Assembly: GCA_002118135.1 (NCBI GenBank)
Contig: BDIU01000099.1
Location: 248,001-312,000, forward strand
Reading direction: 5' to 3'
DNA length: 64,000 nt
DNA from: Trebouxia sp. TZW2008
Lineage: Eukaryota; Chlorophyta; Trebouxiophyceae; Trebouxiales; Trebouxiaceae
Positions 1 through 12,496 of the stretch are shown one piece after another. Position 1 is the stretch's first letter, and every line of letters starts with the position of its first letter. The notes under the pieces were generated by a model that had not been told where the DNA came from, searched no databases, and worked only from the letters and a program-made list of their open reading frames with translations. The translations under genes and the position numbers were made by a program.

Positions 1-3000
1 CTGTACATACCTTGCAGCAACCCACAAGTGCAAGTGTGTGGACATTATGCTGCTCAATATGCTGCTGGACATATGAGATTGTCTTTGTTGGTGTGCATCA
101 GCAGGATCTGTTCCTGCAATGGCTGTCACAATCACTGCTGGCCTGTACAAATTTTGGAGCACTCCACAAACATGAGTACCTGGCTTTGCTTATGTAGGTT
201 TGCAGTGGCAGGAACTATTCTTGCCGTGGCTATCCGGATCACTGCTGGCCTGCACATACCCTGGAGCACCTTGAGAGCACATGTACCTTTCCATGCTGCT
301 GCGTAACGCCAATCATGAGGAGTGCTGCTGCACTTAGCAATGCTGCGGCACTTAGCAATGCTGCGGCTGAATACGCTGTAGGACATATGAATTGGTGTTT
401 CAGGCGTGCAGCGGCAGGAGATGTTCCTTCAGTGGCTATCGCAAACACTGTTGGCCTGTACATACCCTGGGGCACCATACGAGCGCAAGTACCTTTCCAT
501 GCTGCTGCTCAACACACTACTGGATGTGTGGAATGCGCCTGATGTTGGTTCTAAGTCTTACACCAAGCCCAGTAGCCAACAGAACAGCAGTCAACAAGTT
601 GACATCAAAAAGAAGAGCAGTTCCAGCAGAGATGTAGGGGCTATGGTGATTGGTGGTGTGCGCTTCCAAGCTTTCTGTGACGGGTTCTTTGGGCCTCAGA
701 CCACCAGGCTGCTACTTGGTGAGCCACTTTTGCATGATCTCAAACAAATGTTGGCTAACATGGTGACATTGTATCATTGCCATTTGATCAGATTTTAGTA
801 ATAAAAACCAGTTAGCAAGAGTCTTTGATAAAAGGGATCGACATACATGCACATGGCTGCCTAGAATCCTACATCAGGACAGTATGCTGCACACAAAGCA
901 CAACACCCTATAGTCAGTGGTAAGATATGCGTATATGTATATCTTCTCAGCCCTGCATGCAAAGCAGTTGATAGCTGCATATTGGCTTGTTCATTTGCTG
1001 TTTGTTGGGTATATTAAACCCTGCCAAGTATTTCTGGCACCTGTTCCAGCATGAGAAGGTGAGTTTTGTATGGGACACTAGGGGTGTCCTGCCTCATGAA
1101 GCTGTCCTGCTCCTTGCCAGGGCTAAACTGCCCAACAGCCCTTAGTCAGCTTAGTCAGCTTAGTCACCTAATCAGCTTAGTCATTTGGCGTAAGTGCAGC
1201 ATTCTACAGCTGTGATAGGGTGAGGGAAGAACCTGTGTCCTGCCTCATGAAAGTGCCCTGCCCCTTGTCAGGGCTGTAGCCCAAAGAAGCCCTTAGTCAG
1301 CTTGGTCACTGATGTAGGTGCAGCAGTTGACAGTTGGGACAGGTTGAGGGAGGAGTCAGTGTCCTGCCTCAGGAAGCTGCCCCGCCCCTTGTCAGGGCTG
1401 AACTGGTCATAAGCCCTTAGTCAGCTCAGTCATTTCAGTCACTGAGTCAGCCTAGTCGCTTGGTGCAGGTGCAGCAGTTGACAGCTGGGACAGATTGAGA
1501 GAGGAGTCAGTGTCCTGCTTTATGAAGCTGCCCTGCCCCTTACCAGGGCTGGACCACCCAGAAGCCCTGGTTCCGGAGCTGCAACGGGCTTGCCACCTCT
1601 TGCGCAGCCCCAGAGTGCGGGAGAGCGATGCAGGTCAGTCTGCATACGCCAAGTCCTGATCTATCTGCATGCTGTGCACCATATGGAACTAGTGGGGTGG
1701 CAGATGGTTTTATTTTCAGCAAGCAAGTCAATGCTGATGCTGATGAGTAGTCATGTGTCCACATCTGTAGCCAGTATGCATCCTGAGCGCAACGCAACGA
1801 CAAGTCTCAGCCAAATTTGGAGTTTGCTGCGCAGCCTTCAAGCCTTTTGACCTCTCAGCTTTGAGCGCACTCAAGGTCTACCTGGAACGCAAGCAAACTG
1901 ATGGCTGTCATCTGCAGGCAGCAGACTGTTGGGCGTGTCCTGTGAGAAGTATGTCCTGGACTTAGGCTGGCACATTGAGCTGTCCCCTGACTGTAACTTA
2001 GCTTTTGGGCACAATCTTTGAGAAATGCATCCTGGACTCAGGCGAGCACGACGAGCTGTTCGTTTGCTGCAAGGTCATTATCTGTTGGTATCTTTGAGCT
2101 TACGGTCTTATTCATAACTACAGGCAGCCGGCTGTTGGGCATGTTCTTTGAGAAGTACGTCTGGGAATTGGGTTGGCACATTGAGCTATTCCCTGACTGC
2201 AACGCCAGCTTACACTGGTAATTGTTGACTGATTGCTCTTACCTGTACTTGCAGGCAGCAGGCTGCTTGGCATGTTCTTTGAGAAGTACGTCCTGGAATT
2301 GGGTTGGCACATTGAGCTGTTCCCTGACTGCAAGGCCAGCTTACTTGGTGATGGTAACAGAGTCAGCTCAAGTGAAGCAGCCCTTGTTATGCTCAGGAGC
2401 CTGACATCGTGCTTACAGGTCAGATCTTGCTCTGCTGTCAGGGTTTTCTTGTTTCTTTTCCCAGCACACATTAGGCAGCTCCAAATTTCCGAAAACAGTC
2501 TTCAGCTTAGACTGTGATCTTTTATGATTCAGCAGTGTATGCAGCTTGACCTGATCCCTGAGGAACAGGTTGCTGCTCATTGTAATCAGGCTGTTTCAAA
2601 TTATTGTGGTTGATTGTCTGTTGACACAGGCTGGTCTTGATGTTCCAGTCATCATTGACCTTCTTCTTAGTTGCATGCCTGATGACACAATCCAATATTG
2701 TGGCTGAAGTTCATTTGTCTGCTGACAAAAGCTGACATTCTGGTCACGCTTGGTTCTCGGCTGATACAGCTGATACGGCTGGAGAATATGATTTATGCCA
2801 ATTCACTTGGTTGGCTTCTTTGCTGACACAGGCTGATATCGAAGCTGGGAAATTGGATCTGTACCAAGCATGTCGCCAGAGTCTAGCGCATGGCGTGGTG
2901 CTAGCGTTGCGATACTTAGCACCCCTGATGCCCTGGCAAGGGGCTGTTGCCCCTCAGGAGCAGGGCACTGCCATGCAGCCCTGGCTGGAGGGCCTTTTGC

Positions 3001-6000
3001 AGCTGCTTAAAGAGGCAACTGAGCTTGCACTGCCGCACTTATCCAAGCCACAGGATAGCAACATTGGTAGGTCACACATCACACGCATTGTTCCTTCCAG
3101 CATTGTTTTATCTTTGGCTGCAAATTTGCCGCTCGTGGGCAACCAAGCTTAATAATTCTTTTGGACGCAAAACGGTAGGAATATGGGCCGCCATTGGTGC
3201 TGTCGCCAAGTTTGATCACTGACACACAGCATGCTGGATGAGTGATAACGCTTTTGATATGCAGCCAATTGAAAGGCACAACAGTGCATTTCTGCTGTGG
3301 GCGCTGACTGGCTTGGCATGAACCCAGCCTTGCCAGTCAAAGCTGCATGATGTGCAGAGTGTCATCTTCTGCAGGTGCTGAGGACGTGGATGCTGATGAT
3401 CTGGAAGCAGCCAATGGGGATTTGGATGAGAGCAGCTTGGCTCCTCAAGCCCAAGTCATTCTGACAGGCTGCTGGCTCACAATGAAGGAGGTGTCTCTTT
3501 TGATGGGCGCTGTTGCTCAGTATGCCCCTTTGTCAGGTATGCACTTTCATCACGCATGTTGCATGATTGATTGGCTGACAATGCAAGAGTGTCATGAGCG
3601 CCTTTGCTCAGTATGCTTGCTTGTCAGGTATATGGCCCTCATTGTGTACACTGATCAATTGATTGGTTGGCCCCTCAAGCCCAAGTCATTCTGACAGGCT
3701 GCTGGCTCACAATGAAGGAGGTGTCTCTTTTGACGCCATCGCTCAGTATGCTCCTTTGTCAGGTGACGCTCTGTACTAATTGACTTGCTTCTGATTCAGC
3801 GCTTTGTTCTTTGGTTGCTCAGTGCTTGATGGCCAGCTAATTGGCGGGCTGTTCAGTCTGATGCGCTTGTGCAGACACAAAACAGACTATGGGTGTGCCT
3901 TACCATGCCTTGTCGTCAGATTTTGCTCTCTGCACCTTCATTGGTTTGTTGGTGCAAGCATGTTTGGATGCATGCTATCATGGCACAGCGACGCCCGTGA
4001 CATGGGAGACATAGATCTAGCACCTGCGCTGGAATGTGTCATGTGTTACTGTGATGATGAGCATGATTGCAGCCATGCCTTGTCCTCATGATTGGCAAGC
4101 TTTGTGATGCAGGCAGCGGCAATAGCAGCCAGGAGCACCTGTTGACGCCTGCTCAGCTATCAGAAATGGGCTCACTGTTTCTGCACATCCTGACCACCAT
4201 GAAGCACAATGGGGCCATCGACAAAACCCAAGCTGGGTTCACATCTCTGGTTCGCAGGCAAGCCCTTGACCCTTGCATTTGTCTGGGTCTGTGCCGCTTC
4301 ATTTGGCACTGCATGATGTTTGGTATAGATGTGGTTGCATAGGGCAGCAGCATTATGCTATTGTACTGCCCCTTGCACGCTTCACGGCTAGCTGAACATA
4401 TAGATGTGATTCCTCTTTACACTATTGACCAGCTCATCATCCTCATGGTATGTTACTCTTTCAAATGCAAACCACCACAGCGTACAAGAGCAAGTAGCTT
4501 GCCATCACAGACACAATGTAAGCTAGCAACAGAGTGTTTCACTCCCCTGTTGCAGGATGCTATTGGAAGCGTCGCCACAGCTGAACAGCTTGCCACCGCA
4601 ATGGCTGAACCACTTGCTGACCCATATGCGCCGGCCTGGGCAAAGCAGAGATGACATTGTGCGCCGAAGCGCCGGTCTGCCTGCTGCCTATGTTGCGCTT
4701 TTTGCTGGCGAGCCTACCGGCAATCCCAAGACTCTTCTTCACACTGGTGAGGCTGGACTTCTGAGTTGGCCGAAATCAGGCCTGAGTTGGCTGGGTTTTG
4801 AGTTTGCTCATTACCATCACCGCTTTTGTTGCAGCCTTTGCTGGCGAGCCTAACAGCAATTCCAAGGGTCTTCTTCACACTGGTCGCGCTGCTGTTCATA
4901 TGCTAATGACAATGTGTTGCACAATCTAACACAGATGCTAGCTTTCTGTGGCTCAAGTCTTGTCACAAACATTTGCCTGCTGCCTTTGTTGCAGCGAGCC
5001 CACCAGCAAGCCCAAGACTCTTCTCCACACTGGAGGGGCTGTTGTTTGCGTGCAAAACAGCGTCTGGTGCACTGCTTGCTGGCTACCCTATAGGCAACCC
5101 CAGGACCAATTTGCTGTGTAGCACTATTGCCTTGGCTTACACACAAGCCCCATGATCAACAGTCAATGCTGCACAGCCTAAACTCAGAAGATGTTGCATT
5201 GAGCAACATCATGTAAATGCTTGCTAGTGAGATTCTGTGAGCCTGCTGGGCTCATCCAGAAGTATGACTGCCCGCGTTGATCATGAAAATATGCTTTACA
5301 GGTATGAGAGAGCTATTACTGACAGCCGGTGATGAGTCACAGCAGGAACCTTGGGCTAGGGTTCACGCAATCAACAGCTTGCGCCTCACTTTCAATGACA
5401 AAGCCCTAGCCAATGATGTCTCAGGCTTCTTTGCAGAAGGTGAGTGCTGCTGCTTCACCCGCTTAAATTGCTTACGTAATCAACGTGAAGCATCGTGGTC
5501 TTGGGTTGTGGAGTAAGGGTTCACCACATGCATACTGTGCTCAAACATGCTTGAGCACACATGTCCAATGCACATGCACTGGCTACAGTACAGTGTGCAC
5601 CTGATTTTGCACCTTTGTTGTGTTTGTAATTCCTTTCTTGTTCTGTTTGTGCTTCTCTGTCCTGCCTGGCAAATGCATTCGATCTACCTCTCTGGACAAC
5701 TGATAACAGCAGTAGTAGCTGTGCATTACTATTGTCGTTTAGTCACAGCTGGCGGCACAGTCATCTTCACCTCCTCAGATGACTCACTGTAGTAGATACA
5801 ATGCAGTTGGGAATCAAACACTGCGTTCTGACTGCTGGGGTACCTGAGTAAGGATACTCATCTTGGTTCCCAGTGTGACTGTTTGGAGCATTGACTGTAG
5901 TAGCAATCAGAAAGTGTCTGAAAGTAATGGTGTGGCAGGTCTGCAAGTGGCTATTCAAGGCATGGGTGCAGCAGCGTGGGAGGTGCGCAACGCCGCCAGC

Positions 6001-9000
6001 CTCATCTTCACAGCGCTGCTCATCCGCATGCTGGGCTTCAGGAACCTTGTCAAGGTCAGTTGAATGACACTGTTAGTACCCTAGGCCCTGACTGCGTGGT
6101 ACTGTTGCTGCAGCCTCTTTGCCGCATTGCAAATGCACATGTTGCCATGGACTTGCGCATAAAGTTGAAAGGGAAACGAATTTACCATTGGTTGCTTCAT
6201 CCTTGCTTGGCAGGAATCGCAAGCTCAAGATAGCTCTTGCTATGCGAGGCATTTTGTCTTGGCACATCACAATGCAGCATGGATCTTACTCAAAAGGAAG
6301 ACCTCCTGGACTAGAAAGCCTATTTTTCATCCAGACCCAGTCAGCAATGCTTCTTTTTGAATTCAGTGAACCAGTTCCAGAGTTTGGATGTGTTTGTTCA
6401 GCACTTGCATATTGGCAAATTTGAGATCACTTTTTGCTTTCTCCGTGCCACTGCAACTTGAGATGTTGCAGGGTGTTGGGGTTTAGGGTTTTGCACAGCT
6501 TGAGACAACTTGAGATGTCGCAGGGTGAGTCTGCGCGGCGTGCAATCACAGGAGCTGAGTTCTTCAACCGCTACCCTTCACTGCATCCCTTCCTGCTGAC
6601 TCAGCTACAGGCAGCTGCCCAGCAACTACAGCAGGGGGGCTCAGTGGTGCATCCCAGCCTGACCCCCATTTTAGCCCTCCTGGCCCGCCTCAGGTAAGCT
6701 CTACTGAAGCATTGATGATCGTACTTTGCTGAAAGGTCTGCCTGCTAGTGCAACCCTCCCTGCTGACCAAGCTGCCTAGCAGCTGCAGCAGGGGGCGCCA
6801 CCGGTGGGAGGGGGGTTCCGTGCACCCCAGTGTCACCACTATCTCAGCCCCTGGCTTGCCTCAAGTAAGCTGCAATGCAAGATCAAAAAAGAAAGCAATG
6901 AATTTGAAAGTGAGTCAATGCTGAACATTGCCCTGCCATTTTTGCACACTCCAGCTCTCGTCACCCATCCTGTCCAAACAAAGTTGTACTCAACAACCCA
7001 GAAAGGAAGCATAAGATACAAGATTTTGCGAAAGTCAAGATCACAACACAGGAAAACCTGAAGGACGCAAACTGTGTGCAGGCCTTCTTTGCACAACCAG
7101 TCCAGCCCAGCAGGGGACCCCCTCAGCCCGGCTCTCTGCCCTCACCCTGTCCAACGCGCGCCACTGCCAACCAAACGGCATTCTCTGACCAGAAGAAATC
7201 AAAATAGCCTCACAACAAAAAGTTTCACCAAAAACGCATCAAAAAACATGAACAATTTGTGTGCAGGCCATCTTTGCACAACCAGTCCAGCCCAGCAGGG
7301 GACCCCCTCAGCCCCGCCCTCTTCACCCACCCTGTCCAACGCTGCGCCACTGCCAGTCAGATGGCAGTACGCCAGCTGGCAGCCTGGGCCTTGGCACCCC
7401 TCATACCGCCTGAGGAGCTACCATCCACCCTGTTGATTCTTCTCCAGACTGCAAGAACCTCACGCCATCTGAATGTGGTGATTTACACAGCTCATTGGGT
7501 TGTCTACCATTGAGTTGAATAGTCCCATTGTAGGCTGGATTGAGGCTGTTGCTGGAATGCTCCTTGTCCCAAGAAGCTATCGTTTACCCTGTAACTACTT
7601 CTGCAGACTACAACAGCTTCACGCCATCTTGATGTGGAAAGGCATGAAGTCAGCTGGTTCACTGCATTTGAGGGTGACGCTTAAGTGTTGCCCAACTGTT
7701 GTTGACTGTGTCCTGGCAGAAGCTTTATAGCTTGGCTTTTTGCAATATGAAGAGCTCTGGGCTGCCTTGCTGCTTTGGAGTGCCTGGAAACTAGTGGCTT
7801 CTCAGAAGTGAAGCTATCTGTGCAGGTGCACGGCTGCTTGGTGCAAGCCACGACACTGTTTGAGGTCAATGCCCCAACAGTGGGTTCTGCCGTCCTGCTG
7901 CAGCAGGTTCTGCCAGGGTTGCACAGCATAATCCGCTTCCTACACCCAGATCAGCCCTGTGCTGTCGTCCGAAATGAGGCCACACTGCTGGCTACTGCCG
8001 TTTTGACACTGCCTGACTTGCCTATCAGCGTCAGCACATTTGCTGGAGAAGTGTTGAAAGTCTGTGGGATGGCTGTTCTAAAGCACAGCAGCTTCGCTGA
8101 ACAAGCTCGTCCCTCGTTTGAATTTCAAATGGAGTCAAGCAAAGCACAGCATGCTCAGCGTGCACCAGAGCAGCATCCAGAAGCACTTCGAGCAGGCACA
8201 GAGGATGCTGTCCTTGATCAGGCTCTCCCTCCAGAAACTCAAAGTAGTCCAAGCTCACCACAGCATGCCCAGCATGCCCCAGGGCAGCATCCAAATGCGC
8301 TGCAAGCTAGCTGTAGCACCCTAAGTGACTACACAGATCCCATGAGGTCGCTATGGCTCAAGCATGCTGCGATGCTCTTCTTTCAGCAGCAGGCACGCCA
8401 GGCAGCCGTTCTTGAAACACCTGATGCAACAGAGCACCCTGTGCAAGAAGAAGATGTGAGGGCTGCGTTGCAGTCCAGCAGCTATGATGTGCGTGCAGCT
8501 TGTTTGAAGGCTCTGATCGAAAGAAGTCGCTCTGGTACGGCCTTCTTTGCCCAATACACATGTCATGCCCTGCTCAAATGATTGCAGAGCTGCATTTTAA
8601 GCTGCAGTGCTGACATATCAAGTCGTGTGGGGTCTACGTGGCTCAGATGATATCTGAGCTTGCTGAAACTGATTGCTGATGTCCCCAAGAGTCTGCACAG
8701 CAAAGCTGATGCACGGTGACGCCATGACACAGTGTAGTGGTGACGACATCTTTCACACGCATGCTGAATGTGCCTATTATGTGTGCAAGGTCAATCAGAT
8801 ACACACATTGACATGTTGCTGGAAGATGACCGGCTGCGTTACCTCAGCCTTCACATTGCTGCATGATCATGCCTTCCTGCTTCTCAACAGGGAACTGTGA
8901 TGGACACCATCAGCCTGACTGCAATGAACTGTGATGTCAAGCTGCGGTACAGCATGTGAGTGCAGGTCTTACGGTGCTGCCACAGCTGTGCCGCAAACAA

Positions 9001-9814
9001 TGTTTCGCGTTTTAATGCCATTCGCTAGACAGCTGCTGCAACGCACAATGTGAAGACATGCTAAAGGGCATTCTGATGCAGGTCTGACAATGCCTGCCTG
9101 GCTGCCACCAGTGCTGCAGCAGCGCCTGGGTGTCGAGAGGCATCACAAGGTGCAGAGGCGTCTCTTGCATGTACTCTCAGGCCTCCTTGGATGTGTCTCT
9201 GCTCAGTCTGAGACTCAACAAGAGCTCTTGTCCCATCAGCAGCAAATGGCTGACCCAGAATCAGATCCAAAAGACGCCTTGAAGTGTGTCGGTACTGCCC
9301 CTGCCCAGCATGAGACACAGCCACAGCCCGGTGACAGTCTGCTCACATTGGAGCAGCAGCCAACAGCTTGCCACAGTCCAGATGCTGTGCATGCTGAGCC
9401 TGCAATTCAAACCTTTGAACAGATACACAGGCTGGCACTGCATGCGCAACAGCCCTCTGTCAGGCGGGAGGGTCTGCAGTGTCTAGGGTCAGCAGTACAA
9501 CCCATCATCACTAAGCTGGCTAGACAAGCAGGTCATCAGACCAGCCAGCAGCAGACATACAGCCATCATAACACTCAGGCACAAAGTAGTGCACAGAGTC
9601 AGCATCAGGCTCACAAAGCGTCATGGTCACAAAGCAATGCACAGAGTCAAGATGAGGCACCTAGCACAATGCAGCAAGCAGCAAGCTCTCATGCACCTGA
9701 TGAGCAGCAGCAGCAGCAGCAGCATGCAGCACACTTACACAATGGTGATGAGGTAAAGCAACAGCATCAGCAGCAGAAGCAGCACGCAGCACACTTTCAT
9801 CAAGATGAGTATTT

Positions 9815-9846
<32 letters not shown>

Positions 9847-12012
9847 TTCAAACATTGGCGGATCGCTTTGTGTCTTTGGTGGCCCGCAGCAGTCAGGCGC
9901 AGCAGTTTGATGACATGAGGCTAGCTGCAGCAGTGGCACTCAACTCCTCAGGTGAGGCTCGACATCGGTTGCAACGGGCTACAGGCATGAGCCCCAGGCC
10001 AAGTTGCATTGCATCGCATCGCATCGCATCTCAGCCCCAGTTGGGGCCATTGGACCTCTGCGTACATGTTACACTGTGTATGGTCGGTGCTTGAAAGCAT
10101 CTGATGACTTAATGCGTTGATGGGCTTCAGCATTGCTGTTCTATCCTTGTTGTTGATTTCGCTTGATTCTGCTGATTCCGTTGATGCCTGTCCCCAACAT
10201 GAAGGAGGTCAATACTTTCACTCCAAAACTTCAACCCTTGACCTGTACGATGATTACAGTGTAAGCAACTGTGATGTGCTGATGTAGGGCTGTTGGGCTG
10301 TCAGGCCGTCACAAAACAGCCCTGGCAGAGCGGTTGCCAGCTGGCAGCTGCATCTGTGCAGGCCTGGACTCTCGCTATCAGCATGATGGAAGATGAAGAT
10401 AGCGAGGTCAGTTGAATGAGCTCAGACCTTTCCGCAACGTACTTGGCACAAGTGCAGCTGCTGGAGATGGCTTTTTGAGATCAATTGGATTGTATGGTCC
10501 ATGTGCTGTTGGCAGCATTTGATTTGTCATGAATCAACACATGCTTTGTCTAAATGAAGACTGTGCTAATTCGAGGTGAGAGAAGCTGTCTCAGAAGCTG
10601 CAGGGGCTGCCCTGCAAGCCCTGGGCATTGAGGGCGTGTCACGTGGAGCCCATGTGGAGCTGGTATTGCGGCAGGCTATTCAGCTCCTAGGATCCCGATG
10701 CTTGCACCTGCCCAAAGTGCAGCAATATCTGATGCAGCTAGTCTTCAGGTCTGAAATCATATCTGCTAAGTCTGCGGACATGCACACGTACATGCTAGTC
10801 TCCAGATGAACACTCATAATGCTTGTGTTCAGGTTTGCATTTCCAGGCGCACTGTCCAGGTTTTCTCATTCGTCATGCGAACTGCGCTTCATGCTTGCAT
10901 ACGCTGAAATTCCTCATGATGTGTTGGACAAGTCAGTAGCCTATTGTTCAAAGCCCAAATGTATTCAAGAGGCTGCTACTCACAGGGAACGCACGTCTCT
11001 GCAAGATAGTACGCAGCAGCCTGGTTTGGTGCAAAAGCTGTTTGACAAGGAGCTGGACAATCACCATGAGGAAGCGCTGCTGCTAGCACAGTTGGCTGCC
11101 GCGCAGCTAAGGCAAGCTTTGCAGGCTGGAAAGAAAATCGGCCTTGAGCAGAGAGTCATCAGTTGGGCTGGTGCTGCTGTTGAGGTGAGCGAGACAATAT
11201 GACGTGAGCAACACAACATAACGAACAACAATTGTGTGTACATGCGTGATACAGTTGAGCACTGACAGCAGTCTTCAACAGAGAGTCATCAGATCAGCTG
11301 AAACTGCTGTTGCGGTGAGAAGCACCATCAGCATTGCCTCAACAGCAGCTGTGTACAAAGTGTCATGTGTCGTGCATCATGCAGCATGCATTGTGTATTG
11401 TGTATCAACATATCTGCATGCTGCTGCATCATGTCATGCCACGCTGTTGTTCTGCATGTACATCCCCATCTCGTCTGAATCCCCATCAGATCATGTTGAG
11501 GTTGCATTGCGGTCTATCGCCTTTGCAGGAGCTGCTCTGCATGGCAGAAGTCACCGCTTATGGGCAAGGTCAAACAGCACAGCTCAGCAGCACTGACAGC
11601 CAGAGCAATCTGTTTCAGCCCATGTACCAAAGGCTGTTGGCGCTTCACACAGCCAGTCATGTCAAGAGTGCTGTGCCTGCACTTGGTGAGCGGCTGCAAC
11701 AGGCATTGACTGGATTAGAAGACAAGAGCCAGCAACCTGTGCTTGCTGCCATGCTGCAAAGCACTAGAAGTGCTTCTGCACATGGCTCTGGTGACCATCC
11801 TCAGGTAAGTGCTATTGCTGCATGATCGCTGATTTCTTGATGATACAATACAGAACATATCACAAATCATGTCCTCTTCGAAGCATATGTGCTTTTGCAG
11901 TATGACATGTCCTGACTTTGTGAAATTGATGCTTAGCAAAAGCCGCTTGTCATTCCCCAAGCACAATGCTATTCATCAACCTGCACAATTATCATTCCAG
12001 CTCAACGGCTGA
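1..12012 (+). CDS. THADA: THADA / Trm732 homolog (DUF2428), 3' part; 5' end outside window
   Basis: THADA/Trm732 is a large alpha-helical (HEAT-like) scaffold that partners an FTSJ1/Trm7-type methyltransferase for 2'-O-methylation of tRNA position 32. Exons with consistent phase: 412-718, 1511-1633, 2255-2418, 2832-3066, 3375-3536, 4113-4257, 4556-4746, 5302-5439, 5939-6054, 6524-6693, 7267-about 7460, 7826-8534, 9082-9951, 10288-10406, 10576-10748, 10986-11184, 11529-11804. Family hallmarks seen: SPRVRESDA (1600s), WLTMKEVSLL (3480), MKHNGAIDKTQAGF (4200), RRSAGLPAAYVALF (4660), WEVRNAASLIFTALLIR (5980, core DUF2428), FFNRYPSLHPFLL (6560), LFDKELDNHHEE (11040). Exon 9082-9951 carries a Gln/His-rich insert with CAG runs. 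The intron after 4257 has a GC donor. The last exon is uncertain: an acceptor at 12000 gives a stop at 12012. Introns contain many degenerate copies of exon edges (listed separately). Identity is firm; single exon ends are hand-made. Confidence 0.9.
60..545 (+). repeat. Three tandem copies of a THADA exon start (one intact)
   Basis: Copies begin after an AG at 102, 206 and 412. All read like FLQWLSQxLLACTxPGA followed by an Arg/Lys/Leu-rich segment. Copy 1 ends in a stop near 197, copy 2 has lost the frame, and copy 3 continues as the real exon 412-718. Each copy keeps the acceptor AG. Confidence 0.8.
1084..1633 (+). repeat. Four tandem copies of a THADA exon start with acceptor region
   Basis: The motif TGTCCTGCCTCATGAAGCTG occurs at about 1084, 1236, 1360 and 1511, each followed by a GCCCTTAG-like or GCCCTGG-like segment. 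The first three copies run into TAG; the fourth is open and extends into the conserved SPRVRESDA stretch ending at donor 1633. Spacing is about 152, 124 and 151 bp. Between the copies lie short CTTAGTCAG repeats (about 1140-1180). Confidence 0.8.
1918..2345 (+). repeat. Tandem copies of the THADA exon coding for FFEKYVLELGWHIEL
   Basis: Copies start after CAG at 1917, 2123 and 2254, with a further partial copy around 2019-2060. The copy at 2255 gives the open frame with the best family match and joins in phase to both neighbours. The copy at 2124 is also open to a GT at 2220, so it could be spliced. The copy at 1918 has diverged. Confidence 0.8.
3450..3763 (+). repeat. Copies of a THADA exon 3' end with donor site
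   Basis: The exon end at 3450-3536 is repeated at 3677-3763 with more than 50 almost identical bases, and more weakly at 3583-3637. All three end in TGTCAG followed by GT. The 3677 copy has lost a few bases before the Ala-rich segment, shifting its frame. The high identity suggests a recent duplication. Confidence 0.8.
4258..4259 (+). other. GC donor of a GC-AG intron in THADA
   Basis: The exon ends ...GTTCGCAG followed by GCAAGC. With a GC donor here and the acceptor AG ending at 4555, the frame reads through a conserved block on both sides in matching phase. No GT nearby does this. Confidence 0.7.
4683..5110 (+). repeat. Four copies of a THADA exon 3' end
   Basis: The segment coding for ALFAGEPTGNPKTLLHTG in real exon 4556-4746 recurs at about 4832-4880, 4973-5033 and 5072-5110. 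The second copy keeps ACTG-GT at its end. The others are broken or diverged. Confidence 0.75.
5783..5885. mobile_element. Relic A of a dispersed TA-inserted inverted-repeat element
   Basis: This THADA intron segment shares the ordered blocks ACAATGCAGTTGGGAATC, CACTGCGTTCTGACTG and GAGTAAGGA with the elements near 33.3, 47.8 and 51.7 kb. The ends are eroded. Confidence 0.55.
6596..6870 (+). repeat. Duplicated second half of a THADA exon with donor
   Basis: The sequence from CCTGCTGACTCAGCT through the donor at 6693 is matched by 6750-6867, which ends in CTTGCCTCAAGTAAGC. The second copy carries a G-rich insertion and is out of frame. Confidence 0.65.
7067..7640 (+). repeat. Duplicated THADA exon start and exon end around 7.1-7.6 kb
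   Basis: The acceptor plus exon start TGTGTGCAGGCCATCTTTGC at about 7261 is preceded by a near copy at 7074-7180 sharing the stretch CAGTCCAGCCCAGCAGGGGA. The segment near 7425-7470 (CTCCAGACTGCAAGAACC) recurs at about 7590-7640 as CTGCAGACTACAACAGCT. The first pair is close in sequence; the second is more diverged. Confidence 0.7.
11140..11314 (+). repeat. Duplicated THADA exon 3' end with donor
   Basis: The segment CAGAGAGTCATCAG with the following Ala-rich codons and GT donor at 11184 is repeated at 11278-11314, again followed by GTGAGA. The copy is not needed for the family-matching frame. Confidence 0.7.
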
Positions 12013-12496
12013 CCTGTGCACAGCATGTGATGCAGGAAGCTCTGGCCAGCTACAGAACAGCATGGTGCTATTCATTTCTTTCAGGCTAGGAAGCTGTCTA
12101 CCACAGGCAAATTATGGGTCTCTGGCAAGGTCTTTATGCCTCTATGATCAGCATGTAGCGTGATTTAGGCACAGCCGTCTGACATTGCTTATGCTTCAAT
12201 ATACTGTCTGTAGCAAAAGCCAAATACCACACCATGCGGAGACAACACTTACCATCAGTACATATACTGCTTGACACATTGCTCTGTTCCTGTGGAATTA
12301 TTACCCTTCTCACCTGAAAAGTCTCTGTACATTGAAAGTGTGAACACGGGATGCATTGCCAGAGCACAAGTAGTCAATGCCGCAGCATTTTGGGGTCATT
12401 GCTAGTGGAGATGAGTGCTAATGAAACCTTAACGACTTGACTTGGGACGGCTCAAACAGTGTATCTACATCCAATTGACAAGTATTAGCAGCTTGT

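Noticed and set aside
12..800. Small separate ORFs with Cys/Trp-rich peptides at the left edge
   Set aside because: They are shadow frames of three copies of a THADA exon start; only the frame at 412-718 matches the family.
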